Positions 7,722 through 13,209 of a DNA stretch of 13,209 nt are shown in pieces (position 1 is the first letter of the stretch; the number at the start of each line of letters is the position of its first letter). Source of the DNA: Amoeboradix gromovi. Its lineage: Eukaryota; Sanchytriomycota; Sanchytriomycetes; Sanchytriales; Sanchytriaceae. The notes beneath the pieces are model-generated. The model searched no databases. It had not been told where the DNA came from and was given only the letters and a program-made list of their open reading frames with translations. The position numbers and the translations under genes are program-made. The stretch lies in NCBI GenBank assembly GCA_018985225.1, contig JADGIF010000239.1, positions 1 through 13,209 of the forward strand, read 5' to 3'.

Positions 7722-8075
7722 ATGATTAAATCAAGTGAGCTTGTGGCCATAGAGAGAAAGTATACTAGATTCGTGAAGCAGGTAATAAATGAGCTGAATG
7801 AGATGAGAAATAAATTGTCAAAATACGAAGAGCCTAAAATTGTAAAACAGGTTGTAATAAAGACCGTCGAAGATAAAAATATAGCTGCAAAGCTACGAAA
7901 AGAGATTCAAGAGATAAAAATAAAGCTTCAGGAAAAGGAAAACGAGAACAAAATTTTAAGGCAAAAATTGAAAAAGACTTCAGAAAGATATCACCTCGTC
8001 ACACTAGGACATATCTCTGAAATTGCATTTTTAAACAACTCTTTAAATAAGCTAAATGCCGCTATAATTGAATAA
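7722..8075 (+). CDS. small coiled-coil protein, unrecognised
   Basis: 117 residues from ATG 7722 to TAA 8073-8075. The frame is open 18 codons further upstream, but only from a TTG inside the repeat arm, so ATG 7722 is preferred. Nearly the whole protein is charged helix with heptad-like spacing: about residues 5-40 (FVKQVINELNEMRNKLSKYE) and 58-95 (AAKLRKEIQEIKIKLQEKEN and following). The tail is more hydrophobic (LVTLGHISEIAFLNNSLNKLN). It is Lys/Glu-rich and strongly A+T-biased. No enzyme motif or membrane segment is seen. It may be a cytoskeletal, kinetochore or tethering subunit, but the sequence alone gives no function. The stop is fused to a poly(A) signal (GAATAAATG). The promoter and 5' UTR would lie in the repeat arm. 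Confidence 0.65.
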   Translation: MIKSSELVAIERKYTRFVKQVINELNEMRNKLSKYEEPKIVKQVVIKTVEDKNIAAKLRKEIQEIKIKLQEKENENKILRQKLKKTSERYHLVTLGHISEIAFLNNSLNKLNAAIIE

Positions 8076-8180
8076 ATGTTTTTTGACTATAAGAGGCGTT
8101 AAATAATTTTTGCACCTTTAGTAAAAACTGCACCAGCGAATCTAGATAGCAATCCCCGCATACTATCACCTATAAGCTAG

Positions 8181-8768
8181 GCAAAGTACTTCTGCTATAT
8201 CTTCTTTGCTACCAACTCAGTCTTTCACTATTTGTTAAAGACATTCAATTACAACTATCTTTATACCTGTTCGGAACTGTTTAAGCCGAGAATTTATTCA
8301 AATCCTGAAGGAGTTTTGGTCTTAATTTTTGATTTCATTTTATATTTTGATTTCTCATTTATTGCAATTTGGAGACCCACTTACGCTACATATGGTACGG
8401 ACAAATTCATGAAAGAAATGTCTCAAAAACGTGGAATTAGTCACTTAGAGTGTCACGTATTTGTTGCTTGTGATTTGGGCAAATTTCGTTGCCACTTATT
8501 TCTAGTCTTAGGTTTTAAACTCATGAAGAAGCAAAACAAGAGCTCTTTATATAGAGTATGCGAAGAATCCTATTGGTTTTCTTCAGCGGCTCTTTCGGCT
8601 GTGCTAACTGCAATTGGCATAGCAAGTACCTTTTTAGTAATTTCTGTTATCGCAATACACGTTTGTAGCAGATGTCCCGCCAAAGAAGTTCATGTACATA
8701 TCATATCCATGTTTTATAGAATTCCCTCGTTTACTGTGTACTTTAAAATTTTCACAATGATCTTTTAG
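8181..8768 (+). CDS. long open frame without a clear start, putative membrane protein
   Basis: The frame is open from 8181, just after a TAG, to TAG 8766-8768: about 195 codons. That is too long to expect by chance at this base composition. The first in-frame ATG is at 8409, which would give 119 residues. Hydrophobic segments lie at GVLVLIFDFILYFDFSFIAI (about 8310-8369) and FSSAALSAVLTAIGIASTF (about 8577-8633). Several cysteines are scattered through the C-terminal half. I do not recognise the family. The missing start could mean an upstream exon (the frame begins right after ...AGCTAG, a possible 3' splice site), a start at 8409, or a gene in early decay. No poly(A) signal at the stop, unlike most intact genes here. 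Confidence 0.4.
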   Translation, partial: AKYFCYIFFATNSVFHYLLKTFNYNYLYTCSELFKPRIYSNPEGVLVLIFDFILYFDFSFIAIWRPTYATYGTDKFMKEMSQKRGISHLECHVFVACDLGKFRCHLFLVLGFKLMKKQNKSSLYRVCEESYWFSSAALSAVLTAIGIASTFLVISVIAIHVCSRCPAKEVHVHIISMFYRIPSFTVYFKIFTMIF

Positions 8769-8855
8769 GCTTTCATTGCCATAGCTTGAGTACCGTTTGA
8801 TTGGGCATATTCTTTTTGTCATCTGCATTTACCCCAAGTTTACTTTTCATAGAGC

Positions 8856-9808
8856 ATGTCCCATATGTCTGCTCAATCTTTGGATAATTATTTGGAACTT
8901 TTGATGAAGAAGAAACTGCTAAATGAGGAGCAAATACAAGAAATATATTATATATCCAGGGAGATATTCATAAATGAAAGCAATGTGCAACCACTTTCCT
9001 CCCCAATAACTATCTGTGGTGATATTCATGGCCAGTATTATGATTTACTGGAACTATTCTTAGCTGGCGGCAACTGCCCTTTTACTAATTATTTATTTCT
9101 AGGTGATTATGTTGACCGAGGCTATGATTCCGTGGAAACAATTCTTTTGTTGTTATGCTTGAAATGCAGATACCCAGATAGGATAACCTTAGTTCGTGGC
9201 AATCACGAAAGCAGACAAATCACGTCTATATATGGGTTTTATGATGAATGTATTCGCAAATTTGGCAGTAATCATTTATTCATGTAGATGCCAATGTCTG
9301 GCGAATCGTTTGCGATTTATTTGACTTGTTACCAATTGGTGCCACAATAAACAATGAGATACTCTGTGTACACGGCGGATTATCCCCAGCCATTCAAAAA
9401 ATAGATCATATCCGATTAATAGATCGCAAATGCGAAGTACCTCAAACTGGACCATTTAGTGACTTGCTATGGAGTGACCCAGATGACTCTGAAAAAGGAT
9501 GGAGACAGTCATCAAGAGGTGCAGGCTATGTCTTTGGTGAGGACGTGACTAAGAAGTTTCTTCACCAAAACAAAATTCAATACATTGCTAGAGCACATCA
9601 ACTTGTAATGGAAGGTTACAAAGAGCATTTCAATGGACAAGTTATAACTATATGGAGCGCTCCTAATTATTGCTATCGCTGTGGAAATGTGGCAAGCATT
9701 TTGCAACTAGATGAACATTTGAAAAAGGATTACATTATATTTAAAGAAGCACCGGAGAACGTCAAAAATTCTCAGTCGAAAGCCATAGTTCCAGAGTACT
9801 TTTTGTGA
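8856..9808 (+). CDS. serine/threonine phosphatase PP4-type catalytic subunit (2 exons)
   Basis: Exons 8856-9267 and 9288-9808 encode 310 residues (human PP4c has 307). The PPP metal-centre motifs are complete: GDIHGQ (55-60), GDYVDRG (83-89), RGNHE (114-118), then [37 protein letters not shown] and [11 protein letters not shown]. The C-terminus is PEYFL, like the methylated YFL end of PP2A-type subunits. [15 protein letters not shown] and [18 protein letters not shown] favour PP4 over PP6 or PP2A by eye. PP4 acts in DNA-damage recovery and centrosome/kinetochore regulation with regulatory subunits R2/R3. Unspliced, the frame would stop at 9285-9287 before the middle of the domain. Splicing a 20-nt intron restores GNANVW, a conserved PP2A-family string. 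All catalytic residues are kept. Confidence 0.93.
9268..9287 (+). other. 20-nt spliceosomal intron in the PP4 gene
   Basis: GTAATC...TTCATGTAG, 20 nt, splitting a codon after its first base. The exon join reads GGC A|AT GCC AAT GTC TGG = G-N-A-N-V-W, the string found at this exact place in PP2A-family phosphatases. Without splicing the frame hits TAG at 9285-9287. A sequencing indel would not also provide GT/AG ends and a perfect motif. Confidence 0.88.
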
Positions 9809-9827
9809 AGTAAACTAGTTTAATGTA

Positions 9828-10612
9828 ATGGATACTCTATCTACTTCGTCTCAAAAAGAGCTTATCATTTGCGGGAGACTTGCCAAACAAAACAATTTCG
9901 TCTTGTGGTTCCATTAATTTCCGTAACTTTTGTACAGGGTCAAGTAGTATTGTTAGTTTGTCTCTCGAAGTTCTTAGTTTACTAGTAGAGAATTACTCTT
10001 AATGAGGATAATAACCTATTATTTCTTTCAACTCAGGTACACCCTTAACAAATCATTATTTTAACAGCATGCAGTCACTCTTTCGTATTCTGAAGCATTC
10101 AAAGGCCCAATGCACGGCATTAATCGATTGTTGTTGATTTACGACATTAAAATTTATGCATCCATGAAATCGAGCTAGAGCAGAAGGTTATTGCAACACA
10201 TATCACAAGCTTGAGAAAAAAAGCAGTAGATATTAAGCAGTGGCTACCTTTCGGAACCATCATGAGCATTAATTGAAATATTTATCGAAAGAGGATCTGT
10301 TTCTGATTGAACATCTTGCAAATATAGTAAGAGATGTAGTTCCAGCACTATGTTGTATTAGTAACAGAGAGTGTAAACACAGTTTTTTAATTTTACGATG
10401 CGAAACTAGCATTGTACAACTTATTTGATGAAGCAATAAAAGGGTATAACTATGGACTGAATAAATTTGGTCAATTTAATTGCCCAAACTTTGAAATATG
10501 GCACCAGAAAATTCTTTATTTGCAAACAGGGAAACGTAGAACTTCAATTTTTAAACACGCCATTAATTGTAATTTTTTGAATATCTTTTATAGTCAGTTA
10601 TTTAGCATTTAA
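9828..10612 (+). pseudogene. degenerate 14-3-3-like gene remnant
   Basis: Pieces in changing frames follow the order of a 14-3-3 protein. ATG 9828 opens MDTL..., with KELIICGRLAKQNNF (9855-9899), compare the first helix EDLVYQAKLAEQAERY. LSLEVLSLLVENYS (9958-9999) compares with LTVEERNLLSVAYKN. MRII (10002-10013) compares with SWRII. ELEQKVIATHITSL (from 10172) recalls the helix-E ELxxIC..I..L pattern. ALYNLFDEAIKGYNYGLNK (from 10409) recalls the helix-I AKQAFDDAIAELDTL. The distance from first to last block (about 570 bases) fits the protein (about 190 residues). Each match is weak and by eye; the collinear order is the main support. At least three frame changes and several stops make it non-functional as read. 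No set of GT...AG removals that I tried restores one frame. Confidence 0.4.
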
Positions 10613-10843
10613 CGCAATTTGTGAAGAAGGATATGCACGATTTGTTTAAAGTTACAAGCTGTCGAATATTTTCTAGAACTACAACTGGTGGATCCCTTTA
10701 AACTCTACGATTGGAATTTTCGGCGATAATACTTTTATTTGCTCTATTGGTTGTCCTAATTTCCCTATCAGCAATGAATTTGTCATGTGCCATATTCTAA
10801 CTGCGAGTCAATTCCTTTAGTTGTGAAATCGTCTTTCTTAACA

Positions 10844-11767
10844 ATGTTTGACTCTATTTTTCCAGATCAGCTAAAAACATACAGAGAACAGCCTGTTGCT
10901 TCGAAGATTTTTGCAGATTATATACCAATAAATAGTGTTCGAACTCCTAAAAGAATGAAATTAAAGCAAGCCAGTTGGAATTCGATTTTGTTTAGTTTGG
11001 GCTCTGTTAAACTACATAAGTCCAAGTACTATTTCACTTGTACTAAATGCCATTCTGTCATACCATATGAATTTGCCGAAATATCTGGCCATTTGAGCCT
11101 TTGCAATTCCTCAAACGACGCGAAACTGTTTATATCTAACCACCCTGTAAGTTGTAAGCAGAGCCGTCCGAAAATGTCTGTATTGATTACCCAGGATGAT
11201 TTGTCTATCAAAAATTCCAAGCCGAGATTAAAAATAAAAAGATCAAGTAGCTGCGATGAATCTATCATCTCAAATTATTACACAAAGGGAATAAACATGG
11301 TAAATCCGCGCCAAAGAACCAGATCTCGGAAATCTTTATTTTTTACAAATTTAAAAAAGAATCCTTCTACAGCTGTTAAATATCCTTCACCTGTTGAAAT
11401 GTCACAGCCAGTATTATATTTTGATGGCTTTTTGGATAAGTTTGGGTTCTTTCCAAGTAATCATGAGTTCGTTTGCTTTAAATGTAAATCTAATCTGCAT
11501 TCAAGGCTACCTCGTGTATTCTTAGTTCATTTATTGTCTTGCCTGACTGATGCCTTGCAAAAGACAGATTTAATTTTAAAATATGATGCGAGATACCCTA
11601 ATATGATCGAAGACATAGTTACTAGATTTGACGAGAAATGCCTGGTTAGGTCACTGTCAGATGTAAGCTATTTAGAGTTGCTAGAGTTTATTAAAAAAGT
11701 GAAGGCCGTTGGACATCAAGTTGACCAGAATGAAAACACGCCACCAGCTCCTACAAGTAGAAAATAA
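10844..11767 (+). CDS. protein with two C2HC zinc modules, possibly ZC3HC1/Pml39-like
   Basis: 307 residues from ATG 10844 to TAA. The frame extends upstream to 10787 only with a GTG start. Two similar metal-binding modules are visible: C66-x2-C69-x13-H83-x3-C87 (CTKCHSVIPYEF...SGHLSLC) and C211-x2-C214-x14-H229-x3-C233 (CFKCKSNLHS...HLLSC). A basic, Ser-rich linker (about 125-175, including RPRLKIKR-type and RQRTRSRK stretches) lies between. The C-x2-C...H-x3-C pattern, the paired arrangement and a Gly-aromatic just before the second module (FGFF, 200-203) recall the BIR-like tandem domain of nuclear-basket proteins ZC3HC1/Pml39. The aromatic residue after the last cysteine expected there is missing, so this is tentative. 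The basic linker suggests nuclear location. The stop is fused to AATAAA (11763-11768). It converges on the potassium channel gene. Confidence 0.6.
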   Translation: MFDSIFPDQLKTYREQPVASKIFADYIPINSVRTPKRMKLKQASWNSILFSLGSVKLHKSKYYFTCTKCHSVIPYEFAEISGHLSLCNSSNDAKLFISNHPVSCKQSRPKMSVLITQDDLSIKNSKPRLKIKRSSSCDESIISNYYTKGINMVNPRQRTRSRKSLFFTNLKKNPSTAVKYPSPVEMSQPVLYFDGFLDKFGFFPSNHEFVCFKCKSNLHSRLPRVFLVHLLSCLTDALQKTDLILKYDARYPNMIEDIVTRFDEKCLVRSLSDVSYLELLEFIKKVKAVGHQVDQNENTPPAPTSRK

Positions 11768-11772
11768 AGCCG

Positions 11773-11778
11773 TTTATT
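11773..11778 (-). terminator. poly(A) signal AATAAA for the channel gene
   Basis: TTTATT on the plus strand gives AATAAA on the minus strand, 15 bases after the channel stop codon and only five bases from the convergent gene's own AATAAA. The two transcripts must therefore overlap at their 3' ends. Confidence 0.5.
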
Positions 11779-11793
11779 CATCTTTACCTTGGG

Positions 11794-12958
11794 TTACTGA
11801 TCTCCAGATGCTATGTCCAGTAGCTGCTCTTTAATTCGCTGATTCATCGTTCTAATTTGATCTACAAACAGTTGCAATTCAAGAGCCTGCTGCTTTGCGT
11901 TATTCATAGCTTTCAACATTTTATCGAAGTGCTTTTGATCATCCATTCCCCACGATATGCTGGTCGATCTTTTGATTTTTAGTTCTAATTTCTTTAATTT
12001 TTCCATTCTCTTTCTTCTTTCATCATCTTTAGTCCCCTTACGTTCTTTGAACTCACTATACCTAAGTTAACTTATTAAAATACAATTCTGACATATGAAT
12101 GCCTATAATTGTTGTCGGGAAGCCAAGGCACAGCGCACCGCAAAACATGGTCAATGCACCAAAAAATTTGCCAGATCCGCTTGTTGGGTACATGTCACCA
12201 TATCCTACAGTGCAGAGCGTTACTATAGCCCACCACAATGCATGCGGAATCGATTGAAATTGAGACGCGCTTCCTTTCAGTACGCCGTCAGTATAATACC
12301 AAATTCCATCATCTGATCTTTCACTTATAGACTGCTCGCAAAAGTATACAAAACTAGCAGATATGAACATCAAATTTATCATTAAGAAAAGTAATAAATA
12401 AACACCGTCTTTAGATCTCTTAAGGGCATTAGCCAAAATAACAACTTGTTGAGCATTCTTGTGTGCCTTGAATAACCTAAAAACTCTAAATAATCTTACT
12501 ACTCTAATAACTGCCATACTAGAAGCATTAGAATCAGCAAGAATTAATTCGATGAAAAACGGTAAAATGGCTATTACATCGATAATCCAGGAAGGCTGGG
12601 TTACTAAACGAGGTAAGTACTTGTAATTAGGGCAACTGAGCGTGCGCAGAAGGTATTCAAATAGAAATATTATCGTAAAAGACATTTCAAAATTAAAAAA
12701 TGTATTTTGTTCAGCAGTGGTATTGCTGAGATCATAAACGGTTTGCAGAACTAGAGAAGCCACACTTCCGATTATCACGAAAGTCATCAGAACGCTCCAT
12801 ATGTAGGCATATGTTGAGTAAGTCGGTTCTGTCAAGAATTTGAAAACACGTTTTCTTAAAGATGTTCCAAACGTGTCATTAGGACTAAGCTGGAATTCCT
12901 TGTTCATTTCTTCTTCCCATTCTTTTAAAGTCAAATTATTAAGAATAACCGCAGTCAT
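11794..12958 (-). CDS. voltage-gated potassium channel subunit, Kv type (2 exons)
   Basis: Exons 12958-12084 and 12061-11794 encode 380 residues. It is a six-helix channel subunit expected to form plasma-membrane tetramers. S1 is about 51-73, S2 88-107 and S3 121-141. S4 is 149-165 with charges R152, R155, R158, R161 and K164 at every third place. S5 is 183-206, the pore helix follows W242-W243, the selectivity filter is TVGYGD (250-255), and S6 is 264-290. Proline 281 (GFPTT) replaces the PVP bend. The short N-terminus leaves no room for a T1 domain. The second exon gives SEFKERKGTKDDERRKR just after S6, like the post-S6 segment of Kv2 channels, then a coiled-coil-like helix to the C-terminus that could assist assembly. 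Unspliced, the protein would end just after S6 (NKLT). Confidence 0.9.
12062..12083 (-). other. 22-nt spliceosomal intron in the Kv gene
   Basis: Minus strand: GT at 12083-12082 (GTATTTTAAT) and AG at 12063-12062 (AACTTAG). It contains the stop TAG of the unspliced frame. Removal joins codon TT|G, giving M-S-E-L-Y-S-E-F-K-E-R-K. This continues into the downstream frame that otherwise looks like a separate 70-residue ORF. The product has the charged post-S6 segment expected in Kv channels. Confidence 0.82.
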
Positions 12959-13006
12959 TGATTTAGGTGGCTTTTTTACTATTGAGATAACATGATTTGA
13001 AAAGAG

Positions 13007-13209
13007 GTAAAATGGGCCACACTCTCCAACAGCTAGTCAAACTTTGAAAACAAATATCGAAAGATAGTCATGCAGAAATATCCCGTATTCTAATACTTGG
13101 GCAACACTTTGTTAAGAGTTTCTCTTCTTTGCTTCAAAGTCTTCATTTTCATGCTGCAGCATTCTTTGTGATAAACCTTGAAACCCCAAAGCAGCCTTTT
13201 TCCTGCTAT
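13007..13209 (-). repeat. inverted repeat, arm B (203 bp, cut by window end)
   Basis: Reverse complement of 7499-7701 with a single base difference. It reaches the last base of the window, so the true length may be greater. Its inner edge at 13007 lies 48 bases upstream of the channel ATG at 12958, so the arm faces the channel gene in the same sense as arm A faces the coiled-coil gene. Confidence 0.95.

Noticed and set aside
9285-9287. Reassigned stop codon (ciliate-like code) as the explanation for TAG in the phosphatase
   Set aside because: Reading through TAG leaves the wrong frame; splicing repairs both frame and motif, and all other genes end at standard stops.
9326-9808. Separate phosphatase fragment or frameshifted pseudogene
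   Set aside because: A GT...AG intron of 20 nt restores the conserved GNANVW string and gives a full-length enzyme with all motifs.
10787-10843. GTG start for the zinc-module gene
   Set aside because: Non-ATG in a eukaryotic context; ATG 10844 has a reasonable context and precedes the conserved part.
11794-12006. Independent 70-residue gene on the minus strand
   Set aside because: Its frame is open upstream to 12061 and joins the Kv channel in frame by a 22-nt intron; better read as the channel's C-terminal exon.
1-13209. tRNA, rRNA, snRNA genes, CRISPR arrays or transposase genes
   Set aside because: Looked for tRNA box B-like motifs, U6-like sequence, regular short repeats and transposase motifs by eye and saw none.

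Overview
The window looks like nuclear DNA of a gene-dense microbial eukaryote. The set of proteins is eukaryotic: a PP4-type phosphatase catalytic subunit, a Bax inhibitor-1 protein, an ALKBH1-type dioxygenase, a voltage-gated potassium channel and a nuclear-encoded mitochondrial ribosomal protein uL16m. A nuclear uL16m together with a Kv-type channel points to an opisthokont, for example an early-diverging fungus or rozellid-like lineage, or a reduced animal such as a dicyemid. I cannot decide between these from the sequence. The standard genetic code fits every intact gene. No bacterial or plasmid features are seen.

Layout, left to right. 1-420 (-): partial gene running off the left edge, possibly a POT1-like telomere protein. 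631-1059 (+): small four-helix membrane protein, converging on a G+C-richer 724-residue nuclear-looking protein (1075-3249, -). 3632-4300 (-): Bax inhibitor-1. 4682-5611 (-): ALKBH1-like oxygenase. 5944-6218 (+): broken CRIPT-like remnant. 6548-7174 (-): uL16m. 7499-7701: first arm of a near-perfect inverted repeat. 7722-8075 (+): coiled-coil protein. 8181-8768 (+): long open frame without a visible start. 8856-9808 (+): PP4 catalytic subunit, two exons. 9828-10612 (+): broken 14-3-3-like remnant. 10844-11767 (+): protein with two C2HC zinc modules. 11794-12958 (-): Kv channel, two exons. 13007-13209: second arm of the inverted repeat, reaching the window end.

Two features stand out. The first is extremely short introns: 20 nt in the phosphatase, 22 nt in the potassium channel and probably 18 nt in the left-edge gene. 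Removing each restores a conserved or continuous reading frame. They split real genes into what look like separate ORFs or truncated genes. The second is the 203-bp inverted repeat (202/203 identical by eye). Its copies lie immediately upstream of two unrelated genes, in the same orientation relative to each, and enclose about 5.3 kb.

The 3' ends are very compact. Several stop codons are fused to an AATAAA, and two convergent gene pairs are separated by only 15 and 26 bases. Two probable gene remnants lie between intact neighbours, so the region combines compact gene ends with ongoing gene loss. I see no operon-like functional grouping; the neighbours appear functionally unrelated.
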